Origin: Antedon mediterranea
Lineage: Eukaryota; Echinodermata; Crinoidea; Comatulida; Antedonidae
Assembly: GCF_964355755.1 (NCBI RefSeq)
Contig: NC_092674.1
Coordinates: forward strand, 31,236,001 to 31,300,000
Length of the DNA: 64,000 nucleotides
Direction: 5' to 3'
Part shown: positions 26,039-39,800 of the stretch, piece after piece
Layout of the letters: each line of letters opens with the position of its first letter
Numbering within the stretch: the stretch's first letter is position 1
Translations under genes and position numbers: made by a program
The notes under the pieces: model-generated
What the model saw: the letters and a program-made list of their open reading frames with translations, nothing else
Told to the model about the DNA's origin: nothing
Database searches by the model: none

Positions 26039-29000
26039 TCATAACACGAGTTCTATTATTTTCCCAAACCTGAGATTGTTAGCATATTAAGATATAAATA
26101 TATACAGGTGATAAGAAAACAATACTAACAGCAACATGCTCGGCAAACTTGTGCACGGCAAATAATATACAGTCAGTAAAAAGAAAAAAGGGAGAGGGGC
26201 GGTACAGAACCGATCTCTTGTTTTTAAACACATCAATAATTAATAATATCTGGTACTAATAAGATGCTAATAGAATACATGACCATCATACACAAACAAT
26301 GGCATCTAATTTATCATGGTCAATTCATTTTTTTTTCTCTTTCGTGGGAGCAACGCACTTCAATTTTACTTGGTCAATTACAAAACTTAGGCCTACAGAA
26401 AGTGAAAATATTCCCAACAATAAGAATATGAATACAGGATATAATCAGTAATCTGCAACCTTTGTTTTGTTTTCATTATGAAATGATAAACATTTAATCG
26501 TTTGTCTCAGTTGTTGAGATGTTCTAATCCGTTTAATCCAAATAATATATCGGTAATGTTAAATTGAAATGAAATTATTAAAGTATAGTACCAGTATTTT
26601 GTTTATAATAATACTAATATAATAGTAATCATTGATATATTCCATGCATGCTATATATAATTATTATTTTAGATACATTGTGTTTTAATCAGCTATTGTC
26701 CTATAGAATGTTACAATACTCATACCAGTAGATGAATTAATGTATAATGTTTGTGACAGGATTACATAGGGAGTTAATTCGTTTGTACAATATACATTCC
26801 CTACAATATATTAAAAATACATACAAACAAAAATAATATTAACACATTCGATAGTAGCCTAAGAATTGATAAAACATATAAAAGTATGTGTGGAAGAAAC
26901 CCAGGTAAACTTTACGGCTAGGCTCCCACAATTTTTTCCCTACACAAATGTAGGTATGAACTTAAATTTAGAATTAATATTCCTCTTGTTCAAACTGTCC
27001 ATCACTACACGCACCCCGTTCTGCAAGTACTTCGTTAGTTTTGATCCAATTCACATTTCGCCTTATCTTCAGTCTATCACACACACCTACATCGTTCCTG
27101 CTGTAGCAACACTTTATCTTTGCCAGATCAAACTGGGATGATATTGTTGAAAACTAAATCAAATTCGTAAAGTTTTGTTTCGATGTTTTTAATTTACATC
27201 TGACCAATAGAAAGTATTAGGTAAATATAAAATATTGAAAACAAATAAGGGTAACTCCCGTAAACCAAACAAAAAATACTTTCTTTTTAATTTGTCTTTG
27301 GTTTATAAAAAATGGCTTAAAACAAAGTAAGTTTGGTACTCAACTCAAATAAATAGCTTGTGACGCTCTGAGCATGCGCAGTACTATCAACATGTCAATA
27401 TTGCGGCTGATGTTACGGTAAGAAATAACATTACAATATTATTAGTGATCTTAAATATCATTGTTATACATTTTGGTTTTCGAAAATCATCGTTTCGAAA
27501 ATTATCCGCAAATAAATAATAACGGTTACTTACATTACATACAGCAATCTTGCATTTCTCCTATTTTAAGAAAATCTTTACCTAGCCCCTTATTATTAAT
27601 TGATGCCCTGGTTACCATGGTGACAACCCCAGATAACACAGGGTCACTATAAATTCGTTAACCTAGTCTCTCAGTTAATATTATTATTATTAATTGATAA
27701 TCACCCACTTCCTGTCATTGATTGTGTTTAATTTTAATAAACATAAAACAGACGATACCTAAATCCTAATATAACGTATAAATTAATATCCTATTAAATG
27801 TGCGTATTAAAAAAACGTAAACTTTACCACTCTCTGGAAAATGATTAACAACCCCGCGCATCAACCATTCCTCCAACGATACCATGCCAACGTCCCCGAA
27901 ATTAATATCATATTAGAAAAGTTAACGTTTTATTTTTTACTGTTATTGGCCTTTTCCAGAAAACAATGAGGTTCCACTAATCTAGTTAGAAAGTTGTTTC
28001 TGTATAAATATATATATATATTGATGTTTAAAATTATATTTACGATCAATAATTAATAAAATAAAGGCACTGACATTATAGGTTAATTTGGTGGTGTATT
28101 GTTTTTAAAAACAACGAACATTATTTTTTAATTGAATTGATTGAAAATGAAATTATTCAGATAAGTTCATTTTAAATTAACAAGTATAGATAAAGCTAAA
28201 TAGATATAAAATAGAATGATAGCAAGAATAGTTTAACACTTTCTGTGTGTTTCAATTATTTTTGGTGGAAACCGTGAGAAAAATAAAACTGTCTTTTAGT
28301 ATATTTGCCAAATTTAATTCTAATACATTATATGGAATGGACATCTAAGTGAATAAAAACACAATAAAACTAATGGATTCGATGCTGAAAGCAATTGTAG
28401 TAATTGTCGAATTTCAAAGTATCTTCTTTGGATTGACTGTGAATGACGTAATCGTAAAACAAAATCATTGATTGGCTAATTAATTACATTATCGATATCT
28501 CAACATAAAACAAAATCACATTCGATTGTTTAAAAGGGAAACATTCGCTAACACCGTAATTTGAAAATAAACTTAGAGGAAATTGAACGGGATTGTCATA
28601 CGTGTTGTTGTACAGTTCAGGTCCGGATGCCTAACAGAAAAAGAAAACGCTTGAATTTGACATCTTGTACAAATAACGATTTGCGTGTAGGGACCCCTAA
28701 ACATTGTCCACAGTAGTGATATCTCAAATGGCAGATTTGAGTTGGCCTATCCGCTTCCGAATCTTATCATACATACAGTGTCGCAGGTGTCGACAGACAT
28801 TATGACTACACGAAACAAACTAACAACATTAACAAACCTTTCATGTTTGTATCAAGAGAGGGCGCTAACAAACAGTGTTTTAATGCTCTTTTTTATTACA
28901 AATAAAGAAATAAAAGACATGATGCTAATTGCTATCATATTAAAAAACAAATAAACGCCGTTTCTGGTGCTTTTCTTTTTAAATATACCAATTAAAAAAG

Positions 29001-32000
29001 GTTTACCCCGTTTGTGGAAAAGAAAAACAAAGGATAACCATTTATCTGTAAATATCTTATGCTATCAAATATAAACACAAATGAGGAGCTGGCCTTTTTA
29101 TAAAGCCGACTTAATTGCTTAATTGAAAAATCATTATCAAAAGAAAATATCGACGAAGGAACATCGCTTAAAGGAATTCGATGTACGAACAATTTTGTTA
29201 ATTCAAATAATGTTGTTATAGTTCGCCTTTCTTATCACTGGTAACACAACTTGATGTTCGTTACAACAAAAAAAAATTCTTCTCTTTCTTAGCGGTTTTG
29301 GTAAGTTTCAATTAAGTAGTTTAGTTTTTGTTACCGTATGTTGTTTTAATTGTAAAGTTTAAATTGTAAAGTTTTACAATTTTAACGAAACATTCGTTAC
29401 TTAAGGAAGAAACCAGTTTATATTGTACCGGTTGCATCGTTTATATTTAAATTCATAAACGTGTTAAACTTTACACCTAAATCCGAATAAAACATCTGGT
29501 AACCCACGAGAATTTCAGCAAAGGTACGGCATCATGACACAACAAGAGTCATAACACAGATTTAAAGAAACTATTCTGTCAGAATTAATCAATAAACAGT
29601 AATTAACATTATCCGCATCATCTGACGCTAGGTAACAGCCCGAAGGTGTCAGTAAATGCTCAACATACAAATTGTAGGCTCTAGAGAGAGACAAACTCGA
29701 TACACGATAAACATAATGTTAAGACGATTGCAAAACAAAACATTGGTTCATTTTATTCTGGCTTCCCTTTCCTGAACGAATCTTTGCCGATAAGCCAGGC
29801 AACGGAAACACTAATAGTAAGCTAGATTAAAAAGTCACCGTGATCGAACACCTTAGTTCCTGTATTGAGCTAAACACAGGTTCATGAAATCAAACACATT
29901 TCTATACCTGAACTACATAAATGGCCAGGCAGCAGCAGACGTTTATCTTTGTCGGCACGATGGGGTAAATAATGTATAGTTCTCAGGCTTTGGATTAAGC
30001 CCCGCCTCATGCCAAACTATCTAAACAGCCTATGATGACTTTACTGTAACAAATTAAAGGAATGCAAAAAAACTTTACTTTTCCCACGAATGAAAAGTCT
30101 TTAGACAATTTGAATTTAAACTACAAATCTCTTGAAAATTAGCCCTAAGCGAATAAACATCGAAGTAGTTAGTTATAAAGGAAATTAATTAACACAGAAC
30201 AAAGCGAGAGCAGCTAAATTTAATATTGAAACTATTAAAATATTACAATTTTATTACAGTACAGGTATGGTATAATTTTGTTTTCTCATGTCTTATGGTA
30301 GTTGTCGACGTTTATTTTGTTCCTGATCATGTTAACTTTATCTCTTCATCACAGTAGGTTGTTTACGTTTTTTAGTATATCACGTTAATTAATATCATAC
30401 CCATCTATTAGTTTATATTAAGGCTACTAAATAGCGTCTTCGTGTCATGAATACAATTCCACTTTCTGTAATCCCGGACTACTCCAAGTTTCAGTTTTGA
30501 ATTACTGATTGGAAAACAAAAACATTTTTCTTTTTATAAAGGCTTTTAATATATCTTATCATTTAGAAATATTGTAGGCATGATTATACAAACCAGGCCA
30601 GAAATTACAAAATCATGGAGTATGCTTTTTTTTCTTACAATTTTAAAATTAAAAGTTGATACATATTTACATAAATCAGTTGGTTTGACAGCTCTTAATC
30701 TAACCACAAATAAAGATGAATGAGTATCTGTTTAAATTCAAATCAAACAAATTTGACATTTTCGTTTACAAGGATTTATACAATGAATAATAAATGTTTA
30801 CTATTAGGAATGAGATTTGAGAGGTATAAAGGAGATAGAGATCAAGGAAAATAGATTTCGGTACTCTGAGCCTAAGCGATCGGCTTAAAATATTTCTACA
30901 AATCAGGGAGAAAGAAAGTTCAACGTTTCGATCGGAAAGTATATTTGAAATGACATTTACTTGTTTAGGTAACGTAACCCGATAATGGTCGATAATCCTA
31001 ATCATGTTAGTATAGTACATACACCTGCTCAATGCTGAGTTATTTATGTTTAATCAAACTGGCCGCATTTCAAGTTAGTTGTGATTTAATTTGCTAATTT
31101 TATGTTTAAAAAACAATCCGAAGATTACTCTATTTAATAATAAAAAGTTATTTTCATCATCTTAAATCATACGTTTAAAATGACATAAGTTAGGCCTTGG
31201 GTAATTCGTTCTTTCCTTGTATTTGTAAGCCATTCAGAGCGGTCAATATCAATCTGAAGACCCTGTTGCATCTTATACCTTCGTAACCAGGCTTCAATGA
31301 CATCGGATCAAAATCCTTTATATATCCTCTTACTCTCTGCACTTTTCTTGCAACAGGCTCTGTTGTGTTTATGGGTATATTTTTTCAAAATTTAATTATC
31401 TATGTAAATTTACTACTTATCTGATAGAAATATCATTTTTCAGACTCAGACAGTTCGAAATTACACGCGGAACCAAATCAAATAAATAAAATTAGGTCGG
31501 AGTTTAATGGTTTTAAAACTTTTGCGGACGGGGTGAGCCGGGTTGAAGCCCACAGCGGGCTGTCTCTGATTGACCCCGAGACCAGGCCCTACGTTTGGCG
31601 GAGCGTTGACTCCATAAATTCTATAAGACGTTTTCATTTCTTTATGGCTGACCCTGCAAACTTGGGTACTAAAATTGTCAACTTTCAACCTAATTATTAA
31701 AGTTGGCATTTTTTAAAAGAACATTTTGTCAGCGTATCATCTGTCAATGGTTTGCCATATTAACACCCACAATTTACCGCATCATATTATTTGTGTAACT
31801 TATAGGCTAGTTACGAGATTTTGATCCCCTTCGTAATAAGGGTGAATTTCGGTATAAATTTGAATATAAAATCAATAATTTAATTTAAATGGTTAAGAGT
31901 GTAATTTTACTTTTCCCTGGTTATAAATGTATGATGATATAAAGAGAGTTTATTAATTTTGTTTAGCTTTAGGACATCACTTTTTGCAAGTTCTTTGAGT

Positions 32001-34247
32001 CCCTTTCATTTTGTATCTTGTCTTTTATCATAAATGTGATAAATAAACTTGAATTTATTATTTTATTTATTAACTTCTTACTAAAATGCACATGAGGCCT
32101 ACAGAAAAATAGACAAAACACACATTAGTAAAATAATTGAATTGGATTTTTAGGTATATCCTTATACTTATTTCTCAAAACGTTCGTATACAATTGTGTG
32201 CCGGGTGTGATCTAAATGATAAACCAGTGTACATGTATGCCTATTAAGTTGTTACTTAATTATGGAGCATTATGTAAGGTACATAATATATCAGTTCCGA
32301 TATGTACATATTTAGATGAATGCTAATAGTGTGCGTTACCGGTATTGAAATAATAACCACTTGAAACAATACACTACCGGTAAATCTAAAATAAATTAAA
32401 TTTAAACCAAATACGATTACTTATAGAAATAAAATATTGATAACCAGATTCTTATTCGATTAGGAAGTAGCCTATTTATTAAATTATTCTTTTCGTCCAA
32501 AAGTCAATCGAAATAATACATTAATTAACCTGTTGAAGGCATAAATTGTTGAAGGCATAAATTTCGTTCAAGAATGTTTTCTGTTTGAAATAAACTAAAA
32601 TAATTTACAATTGAATTAATTACGGTCGTAATCACATTTGACAAATTTCTAAAGATTAAAATAAATACGAAGTTAACAAATTGATGTCAGTCTGGTGACA
32701 CTGTTGTAAGATTTAAAAAGAAATCATAGGTTTTTGACCCGTGTCTTTTGCTAAGCAGCGACCACATTTACCCCATTGTAATAAATTGAAATGTCAAAAA
32801 ATGTATATTGTAGCGAAGCGGAAACGAAATAGTAATGCATTCCGTATGCAAACGGCATACCGGTTACGGCTAGTGGCCAATGCAATATCAGTCCGGTCAA
32901 ATCCAACTTATTCGAGACATTAATCACATTATAAAGTTGCTTAGAGAAATAATTCTGGCATGAATTCGCACTTGTTATTTTGCAATTTAATTGTATCGCT
33001 AAATCACTGTTTAGCCTTGGAACTATTGTCGGAGCGATGTCCGAAAAAAATAATGTAATTAAAGAATTTGAGAAAAATAACATATAGTCATGCGCAATAG
33101 CTTCGGATAATACGCTTGCTTTCTTTGTAATCATAAAAATGTACGCTTTTTCAAATAACATTCAATATAAAAAATAGTAATAACCGTTATAAATTATCTT
33201 TATTAAAGCAATACAAGGAAATGTAATTACACTGAGACAAACAAAATGTACTAGTTTTAATGATTTATTGTTATATTTTAAACTTTGGAAGTTAGAAAAA
33301 AAAATCTTTAAAAACTTCTGGGCATTCGTTGAGTTTTCAAAGTTTTTGTAACTTCATTTTTGTGGGTCTATTTATATTTATAATCGATTCAATTAATAAG
33401 ACGTAATAATTACAAATTCTGGTCCTACTTTGATTGAATTAATTAATATAATACCAATTTTTAAAATATTTTGTTAAAGTAATCTGGAGTCTTGGTTTCC
33501 AGAGATTTCATTTCATCATTTTCTTGATTTATACATACTATTATTTCATTTATGATTTGATGAATAATAAAAGTTAAGATTACATTAAATGAGTTTTTAT
33601 GCTCAAACACGAGAATGCTAACGAATGCAATACTTTTATTTATGATTAATCTCGAATCAGTTATTTTTATGTGAAATGTTAAGACATAGATTTCCCGTGG
33701 GAGCAAGTGCGGTCGGGGTCAGTAGGTCTACGTATATGGATGGCTAACAGGGATAACCAAATAATTGAGAATTTATAAATTAAAAAAATATGTAGAATGC
33801 CAGGGTGTTTTTGTAACTGCAGTCCAGGGTATAGTTTGAATAATTGTTTTTTTATTTGTTCAAATGAACAAATTTATTATGTGCAATATAGGCCTATGCA
33901 ATGTTGGAATTGGCCGCCTTTGAAGTATACCACAAATTAAATGAAAGTCGCGCTAGATACATGCGACCAGCTAATGTACTTAACTTCCGAACTTAAACAT
34001 TAATAACATTATTTATAAATGATATTTTATTGATGTTTAATGATATAAAATAATCCCAATAATGAAACGGGTGGTGAAGTCCATCGATTTTTTAATTTAT
34101 ATTAAATAGGATATTAACATCCGGGATATATGACGAATACCAACGTATCAACAAAAACTATAAATTTAAATTCACAAATATATTTAGTTTCTTTTGTCAG
34201 AGTAAATATTACTGAAATAAATAAAGAATAATCATTTTATTTTTCAG
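26039..34247. other. Gene-poor region, non-coding
   Basis: AT-rich intergenic DNA without a supported gene. A GC-richer patch at about 31520-31610 keeps a short minus-strand frame (GLGVNQRQPAVGFNPAHP), which I do not recognise and do not call a gene. No inverted-repeat element of the two families was found here. Confidence 0.5.
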
Positions 34248-34329
34248 ATAAAATGAGGTTAAGAGTAGGGGATGAGCAGACTATGATATAACTGAAGGAG
34301 CGGGCGTGTAAGAAGACGAGGAAATCTGT

Positions 34330-34489
34330 AAAAAATAATCCGTCAAGTACTGACGCATTTTTAAAATAATCCGTCAATTACTGACGCATTTTTAAAATAA
34401 TCCGTCAATTACTGACGCATTATTTAAAATAATCCGTCAATTACTGACGCATTTTTTAAATAATTCGTCAATTACTGACGCATTTTTAA
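34330..34489. repeat. About 31-base tandem array of CGTCA-n5-TGACG palindromes, five units
   Basis: Five units of the form AATAATCCGTCAATTACTGA followed by CGCATTTTTAA. Each has inverted half-sites CGTCA and TGACG separated by five bases (GTACT-type in the first unit, ATTAC in the others). TGACG is the half-site of CREB/ATF bZIP factors. The palindrome is better preserved than the AT spacer, whose length varies by one to three bases. Confidence 0.85.
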
Positions 34490-34869
34490 CGAAACTGATG
34501 GATATAAAACATCATAAAGTTTTCAAGTACAAGAACAAATTTGTGTTTTTAAGCATTAAATTATTGACTGACAGTAGTGAATGTTTATTGTAACCACTCA
34601 ATTTAATATTATCTCAATCAGAAAAAAGGGAAGACGAGAATTAAATCATCTCCCATTTTTAGAAGCTTTCGTTTCATTTAGTTACAGGAGGTCAGTTTTG
34701 GCTAGCCTGTAACTTGGATATGACTGTGTCTGTTGGTTGATACTTAACGCGGGTTCTGTGCTGTGTCGAACACAGTATTTATTGGCGCATCGGACGCCTA
34801 ACGTGTCATGCAGATGACAACATGTGTTGACAGCAGAGACGTGTCTCCACAATGATTCAGTGTAACGTG

Positions 34870-35135
34870 TGCAAACATCATAGAGTCGACGCGTGCGCCG
34901 TGTCATAGTCCAAACAACATAGAGTAGACGCGCGCCCCATGGTTCAAACAACATAGAGTGGACGCGTGCGTCATAGTTCAAACAACATAGAGTGGACGCG
35001 TGCACCATAGTTCAAACAACATAGAGTCGACGCGCGCGCCATAGTTCACACAACCATGGAGTAAAGAATAAGACTCCATGACACAACATAGAGTGGACGC
35101 GTGCGCCGTGTCATAGTCCAAACAACATGAGTCGA
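34870..35135. repeat. CpG-rich 34-40-base tandem array, about seven units
   Basis: Imperfect units of the pattern AACAACATAGAGT(C/G)GACGCG followed by a variable CGCGCC-type stretch and ATAGTTCA. Units vary in length and some include GTGTCATAGTCC. The array is rich in CpG in an otherwise CpG-poor stretch. Long minus-strand frames across it are repeat artefacts. Confidence 0.85.
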
Positions 35136-35261
35136 CGCATCATCAGTGCTACGCTCGCGTGAATTATGTCTCTCCGAAGAAGTGTATTGAAATAGTATAA
35201 TTATTGGATGTCGATTGAGAGAATAGCTACAGGTATCAAACTGATGTTGATATTTTTCCAG

Positions 35262-35435
35262 AAGGATGATACTGCTGACGAATTTGAAGATATGATGGCG
35301 ATGGTTACGATGATGTCGATGCATGCTCAGTATATGAACAATGAATACATTAAACACTTAAAAACCCAAAATGCTTCCGGTAATGAAGGAAATGCATTAC
35401 TCGTAATATTAATCGGTTTATGGAAATGAAATAAA
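35262..35435 (+). other. Orphan exon-like segment with acceptor, stop codon and AATAAA
   Basis: A strong acceptor (GATATTTTTCCAG) is followed by 55 open codons beginning KDDTADEFEDMMAMVTMMSM, then TGA (35427-35429) and an immediately adjacent AATAAA (35430-35435). The composition is acidic then methionine-rich, and less AT-rich than the flanks. This looks like the terminal exon of a plus-strand transcript, coding or not. No matching upstream coding exon was found; a weak exon candidate lies at about 34248-34308. No family is recognised. Confidence 0.3.
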
Positions 35436-36851
35436 TATGTTATGTATTGTTATAATTAACCGTAATCACGACTGCGAAATGTGTCATAATTGTTATTATT
35501 AGCCGTCTGGTCACTAATATTAATATCGCGTTAGGAATAGTATTTGATAACAAAGAACAATAAACGAGGCAGTGTTAGTACTTATTAAAAAATTAGGATT
35601 ACTAATTCTAAAACATACGTTAGTGGAAAAAAAAACATAGAAGTTTGTTTTAAAATATGCATTGCTCCGACACAATAAACTAAGCGGCCAACAACAGTGC
35701 TTCGGCTAAAAACTTAATGAGATGGAATTTGTATATTGTTAAAGAACCGACGGTGTAATATATATCGGAACTAAACGAGTTAATCAAATAACAATGCATT
35801 TTAAATATTATTTGTATTCTAAAATACAGTAATTATCTGTTTATTCATAGCTAATCCATGTGATTAATTAACAAGTGAAATATTTCAGTTTTAACATATT
35901 TAAGTACGTAAGGGTGGTCACGTCTTGTTTCTATGTAATTTGACGTTTTCTGGGTTTAGATGTATAGGCAGATAGAAAAAAATGAAATTGAAAGATTTAA
36001 GATGTTTTTAGTTTGATGGGTAAGGAGGCTCAACTTAGCTTAACACCTGTAATTATGCTAATTAGCTGAATTTGCTGCAATAAGAAACATGGCAACAAAG
36101 TTTGAATCCCGCGGTGTATCTAAAGATGGCGCTATAAACTGTTACAAATTATAAAATAATAATCCAAATAGGCTATATGTTATAAATAAAAAGACGAAAG
36201 CCTAAAAATGAAATCTATCACCTAGGTAATTAAATTGATTTGTCTATCGGTTAGTCAGTTGAAAACCAAACTTTATCAGAAAAAGTCAGTGGAAAAAATA
36301 ATCATATTATTATCGACAAAATACTTCAGAAAAAAAATTAAAAACACTTTGCAGACGCAAAAAGTACTTAACAATGCAATTAATAGCGAATAAAATGATC
36401 CAAAGGTCAGCAAACTGATGGGGTACATGTGACATTCACAGATGACATGACACAGGCAACTCTTAAGTGACAATGACAAATAAGGAAATGACCAGTGACA
36501 ATTACAACTTTTGATTACAATATTTAACAAATTCGCTCGGAAGGATTTTTTATTCGGTAAATTAATTTTATTTTAAATTTGAGGTCTAAAATGAGATTTA
36601 AGGAAATTAACGAGGAAGACCATGCATCACGTTGAAGGTCCAAAAGCCCTCGAGCGGTTCCTGATCACCATGGAGACCAATCTGACAGATATTGCTGATG
36701 TCTTAATTTAACGATTACTGGTTTACTTAAGGTTATACAAAGTATGTGCTTAACTTAGTACAAAATGTAAAGAAAATGTAATCTGTGAATTCTAGAATTA
36801 CTAAAAGGACTTGAGAATTGATAATAAAACATCCACATACATAAATTGCTT

Positions 36852-37018
36852 TTAAGCTCTGTCTACACTATCAAACTAGTTTGACAAAAAAAAGTGTGAT
36901 GTGCCCAAATATGATAGTGATATGCCCAAATATGGAAGTGATATGACACCATCATGTACATAAAGGGCAGATCACATGTTTTTGTCAAATAAAGTTTGAT
37001 AGTGTAGACAAATCTTTA
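36852..37018. mobile_element. CArG-bearing inverted-repeat element (family 1), copy G
   Basis: TTAAGCTCTGTCTACACTAT faces ATAGTGTAGACAAATCTTTA. Perfect CArG box CCAAATATGG at 36926-36935. A one-mismatch version (CCAAATATGA) starts 21 bases before it at 36905. Confidence 0.85.
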
Positions 37019-37066
37019 GGACAACAGTTCTATGGTGTACTAGCATAGTTTGCATAATGTTGCAGT

Positions 37067-37339
37067 ACGGTATTCTTCTAACCATAATCAGTTACCTCAT
37101 ACGGTATTCTTCTAACCATAATCAGTTACCTCATACGGTAATTCTTCTAACCATAATCAGTTACCTCATACGGTATTCTTCTAACCATAATCAGTTACCT
37201 CATACGGTATTCTTCTAACCATAATCAGTTACCTCATACGGTATTCTTCTAACCATAATCAGTTACCTCATACGGTATTCTTCTAACCATAATCAGTTAC
37301 CTCATACGGTATTCTTCTAACCATAATCAGTTACCTCAT
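37067..37339. repeat. 34-base tandem repeat, eight nearly perfect copies
   Basis: Eight head-to-tail copies of a 34-base unit (ACGGTATTCTTCTAACCATA ... AGTTACCTCAT). The only difference I see is one extra A in the third copy. It begins about 50 bases beyond element copy G. No function is evident, and the uniformity implies recent amplification. Confidence 0.92.
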
Positions 37340-39535
37340 AATATAATACATTTATACCAATACCAAATATACACTTTCATATCATTGCGAGATCTCATAC
37401 ACGTGCTTCAAACGAATAGTTTAAAAGTTCAACCAAACCAACACACATAAATTCGAATTAATTAATAGTTTAAATTAATTAATTCAAACGATATTTGTAA
37501 TTTGTTAGCCTTCAATGGAATTGTTGAATGCGGAGTCCAAAAGAATCAAGCCTACTCAACAAGGTGACAGTTACTGACTCAATAACTGACAATGAAATAA
37601 TAAAATAAAATGCTATAAATATCTGCAATACAGCCATCTTTCAACACACCTTCCTTTAATGTTTTTACGTGATTGCATTTCCTATCTTCAATCTACATAA
37701 ATCCTGAATTCATCTTCGTATAAACCGGCCTATAAATAATTTATATGACGTCAAATGTTATCTTTAACCCACCTGTTTTATATTCCTTTTTTAAAAATAA
37801 TTTTGTTTTCTACATTTTTATTTCTCTAAACAAAGTTCTTTAAAAAAAATTAGGTACGAACCTAAAATATAGATATATCATTATACACTAAGGGATGGGT
37901 ATTTTTTCATATGTACACAGTTAAAGATACCGTAAATTGTCCTTCTGAAAAAAAAATTGTTAGCTACCATTTTATTTCTTAACAAAATTCGTCTTAATTA
38001 TAGATACAGCACTGTATAGATATCATTATATATTAGGGTACGGTATGTTTTTATTCGTAGCCTACACAGTTAAGTAATGATAAGAAAAACATAAAGTTCT
38101 CAATGTATTTAAGCTCTCCACCTATAGGTAAGTTAGTACTAATTATAATTATCAAACTATTGCCTAATAAGACTTATTCAGAGAGTTCATCTTATGGTAA
38201 CAAGTCTATACGGTGCGTGATTTGCTTTAGATTGCGGGCGGACGGACAAAAAACGTCAAAGTAAATCTGGCGGGAAATCTCCAAATTAGCAAAAACTTCT
38301 TAGTAATCTACAAATGATGATGTACATCTTAATTTACAATATTTGAAAAACATTTTACACATAATGATAGAGTCAACATGATGTCAAGATAGGGAAACTA
38401 TATTACGTCATTGGTGGTGTTTTGACGTTGAGGGCGGAGACAAGAAGGAAGGGGGACATTGAGTGACAGTTTAGGCCTATGTTTATAACATAATGTGTAT
38501 ATTGAGGAAGGGTGTTGATAGAGGGCACTACACCAGTACGATAGTTTCAGTAATTAAAGCATTTTGCGTCAGGAATGTTATTATACATATATATATATAT
38601 ATATAGATTTAATTTTTGCGCAGTTAGGCCTATATAAAATGTACAATGCTTAAATGCAAGAAGGCATTGAGTAAACAAACTTGATTTGGGTAACTGCTTG
38701 TTTTTCACAAGACACAACAGACAGATATATAAATATTACTGTTATGTTATTAAATCTTTAAAGTATAAATTCGTCTACATTTTCAAATGGGAAAAATACT
38801 GATAGTGATTCTAATATTTCAATTTTACTTCTAAAAAATATCTCATATTTCAAAGTTGGCACTTAGGACAAACGCTAACAGAAGATATTACAACTGTCAT
38901 GAAAAGAAAAACTGTGTTAGAAATAGAAATGAATCAATTACACGGCTTAATTGGGTTTAGCCAGAGCACTGGTCAGAGAGCAGCTGTTAGCCTAAACAAT
39001 TTTAACAAGAATCGACGTTTAAGAACCGAAGGAAATAAGATTTCGAAGGCCTGGCTGCTACAAGGATCGTCTGATATTCACCATCCTCCCTATCTCAAAT
39101 TCCCACACATACACCTTTCGCGGATATCTCGAAAATATGATAGGTAATCGAACTTGAACGTGACTACAAACTTGTTTAATGATTGCAATTTCTGTTTCTA
39201 ATTGTGTTTAATGTTTAACTAGCAATCAGTGTTCATCTGTTTATTGAAATTGAACATTCAAATACATACAGTTAGTTTGTATAGACAATTAGTTATTGCG
39301 TAATTAGACCGTAATAATACAAATTAATGAATTAAATTTAAATTATAGTTTTCCGTTGATTACACTTTAATGATTAAAGTATGTTAACGAAATAAAACTC
39401 AGCTTATGGATGAAATAAATACTAGTATATTTTATTTGAATAACAAACTATACAATATCTATTTTTATACCTCCATGGATGAAATATCTATCAAAAATGT
39501 CGTTTGGTACAAATGTATGTTAATACGTTATTTTA

Positions 39536-39640
39536 CGTACAAAGACAAATCAAAAGCAACGAACTATCCGAACTTTCGCTTATGATTGGTCAAATTACTT
39601 GCGTTGCACGTACGCATTTACGTTACGTCATAATGGCTAT
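39536..39640. mobile_element. Degenerate family-2-like element
   Basis: TATGATTGGTCAAATTACTT followed by GCGTTGCACGTACG and TTACGTTACGTCA resembles the right arm of the elements at 5316 and 10289 (TGATTGGTCAACTC, GCGTTACGTC). Clear terminal repeats are missing, so the assignment is tentative. Confidence 0.35.
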
Positions 39641-39794
39641 TGATTCAAATCGCCTCAATCTCACACTGTTGGACCATCAACAGTCTTTTAAAAACTACAC
39701 ATGTGTTGATCTTTCAATCTGATAATTAGTTGCTAACTAATTGACGACAGTTCTTTCCATTTTTTTTTTGCCTAGTCATAAATTCGGCTACCTT

Positions 39795-39800
39795 TTTAAT
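39795..39800 (-). terminator. Candidate polyadenylation signal of CCDC138 (ATTAAA)
   Basis: On the minus strand ATTAAA occurs about 270 bases after the CCDC138 stop. No AATAAA lies nearer downstream, although one occurs inside the last coding exon (around 40111). The choice is tentative. Confidence 0.35.

Noticed and set aside
31461-31709. A GC-richer minus-strand frame with GLGVNQRQPAVGFNPAHP
   Set aside because: Unrecognised and isolated; the composition alone is not evidence of coding.
34682-35357. Two 100-codon minus-strand frames
   Set aside because: They run across the CpG-rich 34-40-base array and have no recognisable domain or splice context.
38899-39147. An 82-codon plus-strand frame ending near a possible donor
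   Set aside because: No family resemblance, no partner exon and no clear acceptor; not enough to call a gene.
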